This document shows positions 1-9,411 of a DNA stretch of 64,000 nucleotides, piece after piece (within the stretch, counting starts at the first letter, position 1; each line of letters opens with the position of its first letter). This DNA is from an uncultured Acidobacteriia bacterium. Lineage in GTDB: Bacteria; Acidobacteriota; Terriglobia; Bryobacterales; Bryobacteraceae. The DNA lies in contig CAIYVZ010000130.1 of assembly GCA_903929755.1 (NCBI GenBank), forward strand, positions 1 to 64,000. Direction: 5' to 3'. The position numbers and the translations under genes were made by a program. Under the pieces are notes generated by a model, which ran no database searches, was not told the origin of the DNA, and was given only the letters and a program-made list of their open reading frames with translations.

Positions 1-32
1 ACTAGTGTAGTGTCTGCGAAATAACTATACAG
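1..32. repeat. Left terminal inverted repeat of the IS630 element
   Basis: Pairs with 1174-1205. Positions 16-18 and 28 are the only mismatches. The outermost two bases belong to the palindromic target context rather than to the element. Confidence 0.85.
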
Positions 33-1201
33 CGATTCTCTTTCGTTTCCGGGGCTTCGGGCTGGTACATCCGGGCTGGATCTGTTCGAGGGTTCGGCGG
101 CAACGGGAGAGTTTCTCCTGGATGGACTCCACGGTTGCAGTCCAGACGAATGGCTTTGGGCTTTCATTCCAGGCGTTGAGGAAGGCAGCGATACAAGCCT
201 GGAGATCTTCTACGCTGAGGAAGATACCGCGCTTAATTGCCTTGCTGTCGAGATGCCCGAACCAGCGTTCGACAAGATTCATCCAACTGGAACTGGTGGG
301 TACGAAATGACAGACAAACCGGGGATGGCGCTTCAGCCAGGCGATGACTTTTTCGTGCTTGTGGGTGCCGTAGTTATCCATGATCAGATGGAGTGGAACG
401 TCACCGGGAAACTCCTGATCGAGCCGCCGCAGGAACTTCAGGAACTCCTGATGCCGGTGTCGCTGATGGCATTCACCGACAACCTTGCCCTGTAGTGTCT
501 CCAGGGCGGCGAACAGCGTGGTGGTGCCGTTGCGTTTGTAGTCATGCGTCATGGTTCCGCAACGTCCTTTTTTGATCGGTAACCCCGGCTGCGTCCTGTC
601 CAGCGCCTGAATTTGACTCTTTTCATCCACGCAAAGTACGATGGCTTTTTGGGGCGGATTCAAATAGAGGCCGACGACATCGGTCATCTTCTCAAGGAAC
701 TTCGGATCGCGCGACAGCTTGAAGGTTTCGGTGCGATGCGGCTGCAGGTTATGGGCGCGCCAGATGTTATTCACCGTGGACTTGCTGACGCCCTGGTGCT
801 TAGCCAGAGTTCGGCAACTCCAGTGCGTCATCCCCGCCGGTTTGTTCTGAAGGGTTGCGTCTACTATGGCGGCGATCTTGTCGATCCCGTAAGTCGGTTT
901 CCGTCCCCGGCCCGAAGCCACATCCCACAAACCGTCGAGACCCAATTCAGCAAACCGCTTCCGCCAGAGGATTACCGTATTCCGGTTCACCAACAGTCGC
1001 CGGGCAATAGCCGAATCACTTTCGCCCTCCGCCACTCCCAATACGATCCGACACCGCAGCGCAACCTGCTGCGGTGTCCCATGCGCCGCAACCCATGCAT
1101 GGATCTTCTGCCGCTCCACCGGGGTGATCGTTATGAAAACCGCCATACCCCAGGTTAATACGGCCCAGACTATCTGTCTAGTTATTTGTTAGACACTACA
1201 C
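5..1201 (-). mobile_element. IS630-family insertion sequence, complete
   Basis: A transposase gene is bounded by inverted repeats. Positions 1-32 and the reverse complement of 1174-1205 agree at 28 of 32 positions. IS630 elements insert at TA and duplicate it. TA copies are visible at 3-4 and 1202-1203, inside an ACTAGT context on both sides, which gives an element of about 1197 bp. Rejoining the flanks (AC-TA-GTAGTATTGCC) restores an open receptor frame to the right, so the insertion falls inside a coding gene. The left flank is only two bases long here, so the target duplication is inferred from one and a half sides. Confidence 0.88.
25..1146 (-). CDS. IS630-family transposase (DDE)
   Basis: Catalyses cut-and-paste transposition at TA targets. 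The 373-aa protein has the usual IS630 layout. It has an N-terminal helix-turn-helix (about residues 27-62), a second winged-helix segment (about 85-135), then a DDE catalytic core with D174 (VDEKSQ), D257 (IMDNYGTHK) and E293 (MNLVERWFGHL). Spacing and motifs fit the family and the frame is unbroken, so the enzyme is probably functional. Its start lies about 55 bp inside the right repeat and its stop about 20 bp inside the left one. It is transcribed against the receptor gene it interrupts. Confidence 0.93.
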   Translation of the reverse strand: MAVFITITPVERQKIHAWVAAHGTPQQVALRCRIVLGVAEGESDSAIARRLLVNRNTVILWRKRFAELGLDGLWDVASGRGRKPTYGIDKIAAIVDATLQNKPAGMTHWSCRTLAKHQGVSKSTVNNIWRAHNLQPHRTETFKLSRDPKFLEKMTDVVGLYLNPPQKAIVLCVDEKSQIQALDRTQPGLPIKKGRCGTMTHDYKRNGTTTLFAALETLQGKVVGECHQRHRHQEFLKFLRRLDQEFPGDVPLHLIMDNYGTHKHEKVIAWLKRHPRFVCHFVPTSSSWMNLVERWFGHLDSKAIKRGIFLSVEDLQACIAAFLNAWNESPKPFVWTATVESIQEKLSRCRRTLEQIQPGCTSPKPRKRKRIAV

Positions 1202-1205
1202 TAGT
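1174..1205. repeat. Right terminal inverted repeat of the IS630 element
   Basis: Reverse complement matches 1-32 at 28 of 32 positions. It abuts the resumed TonB-receptor frame. Confidence 0.85.
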
Positions 1206-3497
1206 AGTATTGCCGCCCAAGTCTTTAAGAAATACCCCGCACCGACACCGCAGGCAGGGACTGGTGGCGCAAAGTACGCTGGCGAGATCGACATCACGAC
1301 CCCACAGGGTTTGATTCCGCAGATCGGCCGTGTTGCCGTTAATTTGAATAACTACAGCCACTACGACCAGTACCTGGGCCGCCTGGATCACTCCATGAGG
1401 GATGGTAAAGATCACCTCAGCGCTCGGTGGATTGCAGAAAATCAGGGTGACCAGGGAGCCACCAGCAATACGACCGCGGCCCTCGGCCAGGCGCTTCGGG
1501 GGCAGCGCGGGCCGTTCAATGGCGATTTCGGGAACCTGAATCTGGGTTGGCTTCACCTGTTTAGCCGGTTGGTGAACGATGCCCGCTTTTCAACCCAGCT
1601 CATCAATACCGGGAAGGGCGATCCAAACGCGGTGATGCCCAGTCTGTCGATCACTGGAATCACAGCGCCATTCGGCGACATCGTCTACAACAAGACGCTG
1701 CTGCGTTCGTACGAAGTACGGGACTCTCTCACGCTGGAACGCGGCCGGCAGACCGTGCGCATCGGTGGGGAATGGCGGCGAATCTTCAAGGGTCTGTCGA
1801 TCGGGAATCCTTCGCCCGGCACGTTCAACTTTGCCAGCCTTGCGGCCTTCGCGGCGGACACTCCCTTTAAGCAGACCATCAACGTGGACCCCGCAACCGG
1901 CAACCCGACGGCCCTGCCGCGCTATTTCCACCAGTTCGAATATGCGCTTTTTGTACAGGACGACTGGAAGATTATGCGGCGGCTGAATTTGAATGTGGGC
2001 ATCCGCCAGGACTACTTCGGCCCGGTGGCCGAGCAGCACGGGTTGCTCGCCTCCATCATCTTTGGTCCGGGCGATACGTTCGAGCAGAGGCTGGCCAGCG
2101 CGTCGGTGGGTCGGGTCAAGCAACCCTACCACGTGCCGGCGATTAACCTCTCTCCCCGAATCGGACTCGCCTGGGACCCTTTCGGCGATGGAAAGTCTTC
2201 GGTTCGCGCCGGCTTCAGCATCGCTTATGCGCCGCATCACGAGCAATCGATTGCCGGTGCCCGCCCCAATCCTCCCGACGTCATCGCAGGCACGCTGCAG
2301 CCGAGTGCCGGGATCGGCTCACAGATCCTCTACGGTATTCCCGTCCCCTATAATCCACAGTTCATTCGCGGCCTGAATGCACAGGGTGGCTTGATCAGCA
2401 AACCTGGGGAGCCAGCCATCCGGCTCGCCCCGTGGACGGTCGATCCCAACATCAAGACGCAGTACAGCGAGAGCTGGTTCTTCAACATCCAGCGTCAGGT
2501 TTTCAACGATTGGACGGTCGAGCTTGGCTATACGGGAACCACGGGCGTCAATCTTGAAAGGATCGACGATATTAACCGTAAGAAAGGGGACCTGCTTGAC
2601 GGCAAGCTGGACCGGATCAATCCGAACTTCGACACCATGCTCTATGTCACTAACGGAGTCGGCTCGCACTACAATGCGTTTACAGCCGAGTTGCGGCACA
2701 GCTTCAGCAGAGCTGTCTCACTGCAGGTGAACTATCGCTGGTCGAAGTGGCTGGACAACGGATCAGACACTTCGGACGGACAGTTCGCGGACAATTCCAC
2801 CCCAGGGCGCGGCGCTCAGGACATTAGCTGCCTGCGCTGCGAGTATGGGAAGTCGCTTTTTGATATCCCGAAACGGCTGTCTGCGGCGGTGCTTTGGAAT
2901 GTACCCTCGAGTCTGTCATCGAATCGGTTTCTGAAAACGCTCACCAGAGACTGGCAGACGTCGTTCATTTCCACCATCCAGTCGGGAAGACCTTTCTCCG
3001 TATGGTGCGGCAGCGCACCGGCCAACATCGTCAACGGCGTGAACCGGGGCTGTGACTACAACCTGGATGGTGGCGGCGGTTCGGTAGGTCCGCCACAGGG
3101 AGGCTATTATGACCGGCCCAACGCACCTCTAACCCCGCTTGCCGGTTCGTTTGCCCGCGCCTCTTTTATAAACGGCCTGTTCAGTCCCACTGTCTTTCCC
3201 ACGCCCGCCCTGGGCCAGAACGGCAATCTGGGCCGCAACACCTACCGAGGCCTCCGCTACCTCGGGTTCGACGCTTCCGTCGGACGCAGCTTCCCCATCA
3301 TTCGTGAGCGCGTCACGCTGCAGGTACGCGCGGAGGCGTTCAACCTTTTCAACAACGTGAACCTGTATCTTCCGAATACTGATCTTTCACTGGCATTGAA
3401 GTCTGATGGAACATACTCGACAACTTCAATCTTCGGAAAATCGACACAGGCCTTTGACCCGCGCATTCTTCAAATCAGTGCGCGCATTACTTTCTAG
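1202..3497 (+). pseudogene. TonB-dependent receptor (Oar-like), C-terminal part, split by IS630
   Basis: The frame is open from the IS edge (S-S-I-A-A-Q-V-F-K-K-Y-P-A-P) for about 764 codons and ends in a terminal Phe (RITF), the typical C-terminus of an outer-membrane beta-barrel. Repeated aromatic strand motifs, such as WSKWLDNGSD, and the C-terminal FNLFN..VN segment match the large Acidobacteria receptors related to Oar. The carboxypeptidase-regulatory domain, plug and early barrel should lie left of the window. The internal TTG at 1311 could give a 728-aa fragment, but it would lack signal peptide and plug. The gene is therefore judged broken. Substrate unknown; these receptors often take up glycans. 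Confidence 0.85.
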
Positions 3498-3507
3498 AGA
3501 CTTTCAC

Positions 3508-4800
3508 ATGCACAACAGCTCAATCATGAAATTCCGTACCGCAGCGATCATGTTCTGCCTGATAGCCGCCGCGACGACAGGCGCAAGCGGCGCTCAGACT
3601 CTGGCCACCCTGGAACTGGAAGCGAGAGCGCGTGTGTCTGCACAGGCGCGTGTTCCGCTTTCGGAGTCGGCGTCTGCCCAGTTCAAAGGAATAGATACTC
3701 TGGAGCCTGAGGGCAGCGGGCGGGTACCGAACTATGTCCGGGCCATCGCAGGGCTGCCGAAGATGGCGGGTCCGTTCTCCCATCTGTTCAAGACCTTCAT
3801 CACTAGTTCGTCGCTGCCGTCCGAGACCAAGCTCGGGATGGCGTTGCTCATCGCGCAGATCAACGAAAGTCCATATACGGTCGCGCACATCGAGCGGCTG
3901 CTTGGAGCCACGGAGCGGGGCAAGATTGTGCTCGGCGCTATGAAATCCGGGCAGACAGATACGCTGACGGTTCAGGAGCGACAGGCCCTTGCCTATGCCG
4001 ACGCGCTTACGAAGAAGGTTGCCGGTCTGAGCGATCCTGAGTTTCAGGCAGCCAGCGCCGTCTACAACGATTCACAAATCGTAGAACTGAGCTTCACGGT
4101 TTGTTTCTTCAACTACTTCACGCGTTTTGCGGAGGCGCTGAATCTGCCCGTGGAAGCATGGGTCTTCGAGACCTCTCCTGCTCAGTTGCCTGCAGCCCTC
4201 GCAGCGCCAGCTCGGGTGTGGCTCGTCAGCGATGAGGAAATCCGCGCAGTAGAGAGCGTGGTCGCCGCCGCTAAGGCGCCAGGCTCAGTCTCGGCGAGTT
4301 GGAACATTGGGATTGCGAACTCCCAGAGGGCCATGCTGAACGCACCCGCCATGATGGCGGCATGGCGGGAATTCGGCGCGGCTGCACAGGCATACACCTC
4401 GGTGAGCCGTGAGATTAAGCTTCAGGTCTCCTTTGCTGTCTCCACGGCGAATGGATGCCGCTACTGCACCCTGCATCAGGTGCTGGGTCTGCGCAAGCTT
4501 GGTGTGGAACCAGCCAAGCTGATGGCAATGGAAAAGGGCGATTCGGCCCTGACACCGGCCGAACTCGAAGCAGTGCTCTATTCGCGGAAGTTGACGGCGA
4601 CTCCCGCCGGAACCACCAACGCGGATTACCAGAAGCTCCGCGATGTATTTACGGAGCCGGGCGCACTTGAAGTTTTGATGCAGACGTGTAATTTCGCGTT
4701 CATGAATCGCTTCACAGACGGCCTCAGGTTGCCCTCAGAAGACGAGGCGGTGAAGGTTTATCTGGAAACCTACGGCAAAGCGTGGCAGCGGAAAAATTAG
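3508..4800 (+). CDS. Secreted AhpD/carboxymuconolactone decarboxylase-like protein, two domains
   Basis: 430 aa from the ATG at 3508; the ATG at 3526 is also possible. A hydrophobic signal peptide ends near A-S-G-A. The first half (about residues 60-240) is a helical CMD-like domain with no CxxC. The second half carries the AhpD motif C317-x-x-C320-x-x-H323 (NGCRYCTLH), the redox pair that supports alkylhydroperoxidase activity in AhpD. The protein probably acts in the periplasm as a peroxidase-like or disulfide-active enzyme. The asymmetry, one active and one degenerate domain, suggests duplication. The gene starts 10 bp after the receptor stop and may share its transcript, so the upstream IS could be polar on it. 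Confidence 0.75.
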   Translation: MHNSSIMKFRTAAIMFCLIAAATTGASGAQTLATLELEARARVSAQARVPLSESASAQFKGIDTLEPEGSGRVPNYVRAIAGLPKMAGPFSHLFKTFITSSSLPSETKLGMALLIAQINESPYTVAHIERLLGATERGKIVLGAMKSGQTDTLTVQERQALAYADALTKKVAGLSDPEFQAASAVYNDSQIVELSFTVCFFNYFTRFAEALNLPVEAWVFETSPAQLPAALAAPARVWLVSDEEIRAVESVVAAAKAPGSVSASWNIGIANSQRAMLNAPAMMAAWREFGAAAQAYTSVSREIKLQVSFAVSTANGCRYCTLHQVLGLRKLGVEPAKLMAMEKGDSALTPAELEAVLYSRKLTATPAGTTNADYQKLRDVFTEPGALEVLMQTCNFAFMNRFTDGLRLPSEDEAVKVYLETYGKAWQRKN

Positions 4801-4835
4801 GGATCCACTGGCGCACGCTCTGAACAGGAGCCTCC

Positions 4836-4873
4836 TTGACATAACTAAACTGATCAGTTTAGTATCAAACTCA
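4836..4873 (+). promoter_or_regulatory. Promoter with TetR-type operator between -35 and -10
   Basis: A consensus -35 (TTGACA, 4836-4841) and a fair -10 (TAGTAT, 4860-4865) are 18 bp apart. A perfect 20-bp palindrome, ACTAAACTGATCAGTTTAGT (4844-4863), fills the spacer. The TetR gene at the end of the operon is the obvious ligand. Transcription should start at about 4872-4873, on or next to the ATG, and no Shine-Dalgarno is present. Confidence 0.75.
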
Positions 4874-5661
4874 TGATCAAGGTCCAAAACCTGGTCAAAA
4901 CCTACGGCCAGATTGAAGCCGTCCGCGATATCTCGTTCGACGTTCAGCAAGGCGAGATTTTCGCGTTCCTCGGTCCCAACGGCGCAGGCAAGACCACCAC
5001 CATCAAGATGCTGACCACCCTGCTCCGTCCCACCAGCGGCACCGTGGAAATCGACGGCCTTGACGCTTCCAAACACCAAAACGAAGTCCGCAAACGCTTC
5101 GGTATCGTCTTCCAGGATCCGTCTCTCGACGACGAACTCACTGCCTGGGAAAACATGGACATCCACGGTGCGCTCTATGGTGTCCCCCGCAAGCTTCGCC
5201 ACGAGCGGACCGACATGCTGCTAAAGCTTTTCGAACTGGCAGACCGCCGCGATTCCTTCGTGAAGACGTTCTCCGGAGGCATGCGCCGCCGCCTCGAAAT
5301 TGCCCGGGGGCTGCTCCACACGCCAAAGATCCTCTTCCTGGATGAACCGACTCTCGGCCTGGACCCGCAAACGCGCAACCAGCTCTGGACGCATGTGCAG
5401 AAGCTCAACCAGGAGGAGCGCGTCACCGTCTTCCTGACTACGCATTACATGGAAGAGGCCGACCGCGTCGCCCAGCGTATTGCCGTTATCGATCACGGCA
5501 AGATCGTCGCCCAGGGTACGTCCGCCGAACTCAAACAGCGGACCGACACGGAAACTCTGGAACAGGCCTTCCTCGCGCTTACCGGGTCGTCCATCCGCGA
5601 AGAAGGGGCTGAAGCCAACCGGGATCTTCGTAATATGGCCCGCATGTGGAGAAAAAACTGA
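4873..5661 (+). CDS. ABC transporter ATP-binding protein (DrrA/CcmA-like)
   Basis: Energises an ABC-2 exporter made with the next gene. The 262-aa protein has Walker A GPNGAGKT (34-41), the signature SGGMRRRLEIARG and Walker B ILFLDEPTLGLD, followed by the H-loop TTHYMEEA. The MRRRLEIARGL signature and C-terminal extension resemble the DrrA/NodI daunorubicin-resistance group. The ATG lies 7 bp after the -10 box with no ribosome-binding site, so the message is probably leaderless. The stop overlaps the permease start (TGATG). The substrate is unknown; a lipophilic compound or drug is typical. Confidence 0.9.
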   Translation: MIKVQNLVKTYGQIEAVRDISFDVQQGEIFAFLGPNGAGKTTTIKMLTTLLRPTSGTVEIDGLDASKHQNEVRKRFGIVFQDPSLDDELTAWENMDIHGALYGVPRKLRHERTDMLLKLFELADRRDSFVKTFSGGMRRRLEIARGLLHTPKILFLDEPTLGLDPQTRNQLWTHVQKLNQEERVTVFLTTHYMEEADRVAQRIAVIDHGKIVAQGTSAELKQRTDTETLEQAFLALTGSSIREEGAEANRDLRNMARMWRKN

Positions 5662-6404
5662 TGACGACGATCTACATCCTTTGGCTCCGCCAGCTCAAGC
5701 GCTACGTCCGGTCGCGCACCCGTATCGTCGCTTCTCTCGGCCAACCGCTGCTCTATCTCCTTGGCCTGGGCTTTGGTTTCAGCCCCGTGTTTGAGAAGGC
5801 CGGGCAGGGCAGTTACATCCAGTTCCTCGCGCCCGGCGTCATCGCGATGACGGTCCTGTTTTCGTCCATCTTCTCCGGTATCGAACTCATCTTTGACCGC
5901 CAGTTCGGCTTCCTGAAAGAGATGCTGGTCGCCCCCGTCCCGCGCCTCCTCATCATGGTCGGCAGGACCCTCGGCGGAGCCACGGTTTCCATTATTCAGG
6001 GCCTGATGGTGACCGTCGTCTGCGTCATCGCGGGCTTCCGGCCATCGCTGTCGTCGCTACCAGCTGCCCTGCTCTTCCTCGCGCTGATCGCCATCGTCTT
6101 CACCGCTATGGGTACGGCCATCGCGTCCGTCCTGAGCGATTTCCAGGGCTTCCAGCTCGTGATGAACTTCCTCGTCATGCCCATTTTCTTCCTCTCGGGA
6201 GCGCTGTTCCCTCTGAAGAATCTGCCGAAGGCGATGGAAATTCTCGCGACCCTGGACCCACTCTCCTACGGTGTGGACGGGCTTCGTTCCGTCCTCATTG
6301 GAGCCTCTCACTTCGGCGTCGCCACGGACTTCGCGGTGCTCTCGGTGCTGAGCGTGGTTTTCATGGCTATCGGTGCAAAGCTCTTCTCCAGGATTCAGCT
6401 CTAA
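5661..6404 (+). CDS. ABC-2 type transporter permease (DrrB-like)
   Basis: 247 aa from the ATG at 5661; a GTG at 5646 is possible but would overlap more. About six membrane segments are visible. The conserved ABC-2 region lies between the extracellular loop and the last helices (FLVMPIFFLSGALFPLKNLP, then DPLSYGVDGLR), which is diagnostic of DrrB/NodJ permeases. It forms the membrane channel for the preceding ATPase, with which it is translationally coupled by a 1-nt overlap. It is followed after 1 nt by the TetR gene. Confidence 0.9.
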   Translation: MTTIYILWLRQLKRYVRSRTRIVASLGQPLLYLLGLGFGFSPVFEKAGQGSYIQFLAPGVIAMTVLFSSIFSGIELIFDRQFGFLKEMLVAPVPRLLIMVGRTLGGATVSIIQGLMVTVVCVIAGFRPSLSSLPAALLFLALIAIVFTAMGTAIASVLSDFQGFQLVMNFLVMPIFFLSGALFPLKNLPKAMEILATLDPLSYGVDGLRSVLIGASHFGVATDFAVLSVLSVVFMAIGAKLFSRIQL

Positions 6405-6405
6405 C

Positions 6406-6981
6406 GTGGCGCGAACGCCCAGCAAAGAAGCCCACGCGAAGGTCCTGAAAGCCGTCCTCGAACTCGTGGGAGAACGGGGCGTGGAAGGCACCAGCATGGA
6501 CGCGATTGCAGCCGCCGCCGGAGTCAGCAAGGCTACGGTTTACAAGCATTGGGAGAACAAGAAGGCCCTTCTGGTGGACGCCATCCGTGTCCAGGTTGAA
6601 AAATCACCCACGTTCGGTTCCGGGAATGTGCGCAAGGATCTGACGGACTTTCTCACATACCTGGCGCAGAAAACCAAGTCCCAGGAACCGGCCGGCATCT
6701 GGCCCAAAATTATCAGCTATGCCGCCAGCAATTCGGACTTCGGCAAAGCGCTGCAGGAGATCCTGTTCGCTCCCCGCCGCGAACGCCTCATGGAAATGTT
6801 GACGGTTGGCGCGGCCGCCGGGGAGCTGGTGCCCAATATCGATCCCGACCTGGCGTTGGACCTGCTTGTTGGCCCCGTCATGCACCACCGCTTCGTCAAT
6901 AACAACAAGGTCCCGCCGGAGTTGCCCGAGCAGGTTGTCGCAGCCTTCTTCCGCGCCTTCGCGCCGACTATTCCAGAGTAA
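6406..6981 (+). CDS. TetR-family transcriptional regulator
   Basis: 191 aa from the GTG at 6406, which sits directly after the permease stop; a longer frame starts inside the permease and is rejected. The N-terminal HTH (about residues 27-47, TSMDAIAAAAGVSKATVYKHW) is classic TetR, and the C-terminal half is a helical ligand/dimer domain. As third gene of the exporter operon it most likely represses the operon through the palindrome at 4844-4863 and is released by an exporter substrate. The 3' end overlaps the convergent HtrA gene by 14 nt. Confidence 0.9.
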   Translation: MARTPSKEAHAKVLKAVLELVGERGVEGTSMDAIAAAAGVSKATVYKHWENKKALLVDAIRVQVEKSPTFGSGNVRKDLTDFLTYLAQKTKSQEPAGIWPKIISYAASNSDFGKALQEILFAPRRERLMEMLTVGAAAGELVPNIDPDLALDLLVGPVMHHRFVNNNKVPPELPEQVVAAFFRAFAPTIPE

Positions 6982-8368
6982 ATGTCACGTAGCCGAGGGT
7001 GGAATCGTGCTCCGTCAGCAGCGAAATCGGCTCCCCCGGTTTTATGCCGTGCAGCGCGGTCCGGAGTTCCTCCAGGCTGCGCACCACGGAAGTGTTCAGC
7101 GAATAGATGATGTCGCCCGACTGCAGGCCCGGGTTCAGCGCCGCAAATTCCGCGGGAATCGCGGCCACTACCACCCCGGCCTTACCCCGCGTATCCGGCA
7201 TGCTGGCCGAAAGCTTTTCATCCAGTGACAAAGCCAGAATCCCCAACTCCCGAACCAGATTCGATTCCAGGTTGACCAGATCTTCCAGCGCTAAAGGAGC
7301 CTGCGGCCGGGCCCCGATCGCGACGGTTCGTTGCAGGGTATCGGTACCCCGCAGAATGCCCAGTGCGAGCTTGTCCCCTACCACTCCATTGAGCACGGCT
7401 TCCTGCACCTGACGGGCCTCGGTGACCGGGCGTCCACCCAGCGTCAGCACAATGTCGTTGGGTTCCAGTCCCGCAATCGATGCAGGTCCTCCCGGCAGCA
7501 CGTCGGACAGGATGACACCGGGGTGACGGTTGATGCCGAGTGCCTGCGCCATCAGCGGATTAATGTCCTGGGCGACAACACTGATGGTCCCGCGCGTGAT
7601 GTGGCCGTCTTTACGCAGTTGCTCGTAAACGCGCCGCGCCAGGTTCGCCGGAATCGCAAAACCGATGCCTTCACTTCCCCCGGATTGGGAAATAATCAGC
7701 GTGTTGATGCCGGCGATCTTGCCATCCATGTCGATGAGCGGTCCGCCGCTGTTTCCCGGGTTGATCGGCGCGTCGGTCTGGACATAGAAGAGGGGCTTTT
7801 CGGGCTTCAACTGTCGGGCGGTAGCCGAAACGTGGCCAACAGTCAGAGTATTTTCGAGGCCCAGCGGACTGCCCAGCGCCAGCACCAACTGGCCCTGGCG
7901 CAGCTTATCCGAATCCCGGAAGCTCAGTGTCGGCAGCCCCGTGGCTTCAATCTTCAGGACCGCAAGGTCGGTCTCTTTGTCGATCCCAATCACAGTGGCC
8001 GGAAAGTGCTTGTGCGCATCGCGAACGGCGCCGCTCCGCATGTCGGCGACGCTCACGTCAATATCCCGTGCGCCCGAAACAACGTGGGCATTGGTCACAA
8101 TGAACCCGGTGGAGTCCACAATAACGCCCGAGCCATTGCCGGAACGTTTCGCGAAAAAACCCGCGTTGCTGCCGTCGCCGCTCTGAACCAGGGTTCGGGA
8201 GCGCACTTCGATCTCCACAACAGCGGGGCTCACTCCGGCGCACAGTTCTTCCAGCGCAGAGCTAAAATCCGCAAGCGTTGCGTTCGCACGGCGCGCGGGA
8301 GGCGTTTGCCCAGGCAGCAGAGTAGCTGCCAGGGTAATGACGATGACTAAAGCAGGGGTGGTTCGCAT
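6968..8368 (-). CDS. HtrA/DegP-like serine protease with two PDZ domains
   Basis: Periplasmic quality-control protease of the S1C family. The 466-aa sequence has a signal peptide (cut near GQTPP), a trypsin-like domain with the triad H95 (TNAHVV), D134 (ETDLAVL) and S207 (NPGNSGGP), and two PDZ domains (about 260-355 and 380-466; the second holds GLQSGDIIYSLN). Size and order fit DegP/DegQ. No membrane anchor follows the signal. The gene is transcribed alone, convergent with the TetR gene. Its substrate is not indicated by context. Confidence 0.9.
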   Translation of the reverse strand: MRTTPALVIVITLAATLLPGQTPPARRANATLADFSSALEELCAGVSPAVVEIEVRSRTLVQSGDGSNAGFFAKRSGNGSGVIVDSTGFIVTNAHVVSGARDIDVSVADMRSGAVRDAHKHFPATVIGIDKETDLAVLKIEATGLPTLSFRDSDKLRQGQLVLALGSPLGLENTLTVGHVSATARQLKPEKPLFYVQTDAPINPGNSGGPLIDMDGKIAGINTLIISQSGGSEGIGFAIPANLARRVYEQLRKDGHITRGTISVVAQDINPLMAQALGINRHPGVILSDVLPGGPASIAGLEPNDIVLTLGGRPVTEARQVQEAVLNGVVGDKLALGILRGTDTLQRTVAIGARPQAPLALEDLVNLESNLVRELGILALSLDEKLSASMPDTRGKAGVVVAAIPAEFAALNPGLQSGDIIYSLNTSVVRSLEELRTALHGIKPGEPISLLTEHDSTLGYVTFTLE

Positions 8369-8445
8369 TTCGGTCTTGCTTTGTTGGACGCGAACGGCAG
8401 CCGTTACGGCTTCGCTGGAATTGTCAGGAATCGTTCCGCGCCAGA

Positions 8446-9411
8446 CTACCGGCCTCTGCCGCCAGGTTGCGCATCCAGACCATTCAGCCCGTTTTTATAG
8501 CCCGGGTCCATGGTGGCGTAATCCGTCCGGTAAACAACCGAAGTCGCAGTCGGGAAATTCGCAGGCACTTTCTGCGTCACTTTCCCTGTCGCCGCCCATT
8601 CCGTGCCGCGCTGGAAGGTCGCTACGAAGCCCTCACAGCTGATCGCATTGATATCGTGCCCCATCACGGTATGGAACACGCGTCCCTTACCGTAATTCAG
8701 CACCATCAGGACCGGCTCATCCCGGCCCGTGCCGGCGTTTGTCGGCTCGGAATACGACGTCGCCAGAATGGTCATGTTCTCGCCCGGCCCCCGCATAGAG
8801 TTGTAAAGCTCATCGCCCTGGTGCATCCACTGTGCGGGAAGGCCCTTCGTAATCGGGTGGTTGGTGTCGCGATTCACCACCAGATACGGGATCCGGCGGC
8901 CATGGGCACCCGCTCGGCCAGGGGAAGGGTCCTGCTCCGCCTTGCCGTCTTTGACGAACCAGCGAGGCCCGGAAGCTTCGGTACGGCCACGCCAGCCGCC
9001 CACGCCGATCATCTTGTTCCACTCCGACCACTGGCCGAAGGCATTGTCGGCGGCATGCACCACGGACAGGCCCCCGCCATTCTTCATGTAAGTTTCCAGG
9101 CTGGTCTTAATATCTGCGGGCCACTCGGCGGCGTCGTAGTTCGAAACGACCACCTGGTACTTCGCAAAATCCGGGTGGAAGTTACTGAAATCCTCACCCG
9201 CTTTCGGCGCCGTCACCACATCCACCTGAAACAGGCCCGTGTCTTCCAGTTGCTTCTTCAGGACCGGCGTGGTCAGTTGCCACTTGTGATACGGTCCGCC
9301 GCTCTCGCCATCCAGCAGCATAACCTTCAGGGGAGTTGCCGCTGGCGCGGAGGCGGGTACCAGACAAAGAGCGGCTAAGGCCGCGGCGGTAAACAGGCGT
9401 CGAGTCGTCAT
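8446..9411 (-). CDS. Secreted ThuA-domain protein
   Basis: 321 aa from the ATG at 9411. A Lys-Arg-rich start and hydrophobic stretch ending at APAA form a signal peptide. The rest is a ThuA fold, a glutamine-amidotransferase-like domain first linked to trehalose utilisation: KVMLLDGESGGPYH strand, NYDAAEWP, GGGLSVVHAADNAF, and later HQGDELYNSMRG and VFHTVMGHD. ThuA proteins are abundant in Acidobacteria and Planctomycetes, mostly without assigned reactions. The start overlaps the stop of the upstream VCBS gene (ATGA), so the two are translationally coupled and probably act on the same extracellular carbohydrate. Confidence 0.85.
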   Translation of the reverse strand: MTTRRLFTAAALAALCLVPASAPAATPLKVMLLDGESGGPYHKWQLTTPVLKKQLEDTGLFQVDVVTAPKAGEDFSNFHPDFAKYQVVVSNYDAAEWPADIKTSLETYMKNGGGLSVVHAADNAFGQWSEWNKMIGVGGWRGRTEASGPRWFVKDGKAEQDPSPGRAGAHGRRIPYLVVNRDTNHPITKGLPAQWMHQGDELYNSMRGPGENMTILATSYSEPTNAGTGRDEPVLMVLNYGKGRVFHTVMGHDINAISCEGFVATFQRGTEWAATGKVTQKVPANFPTATSVVYRTDYATMDPGYKNGLNGLDAQPGGRGR

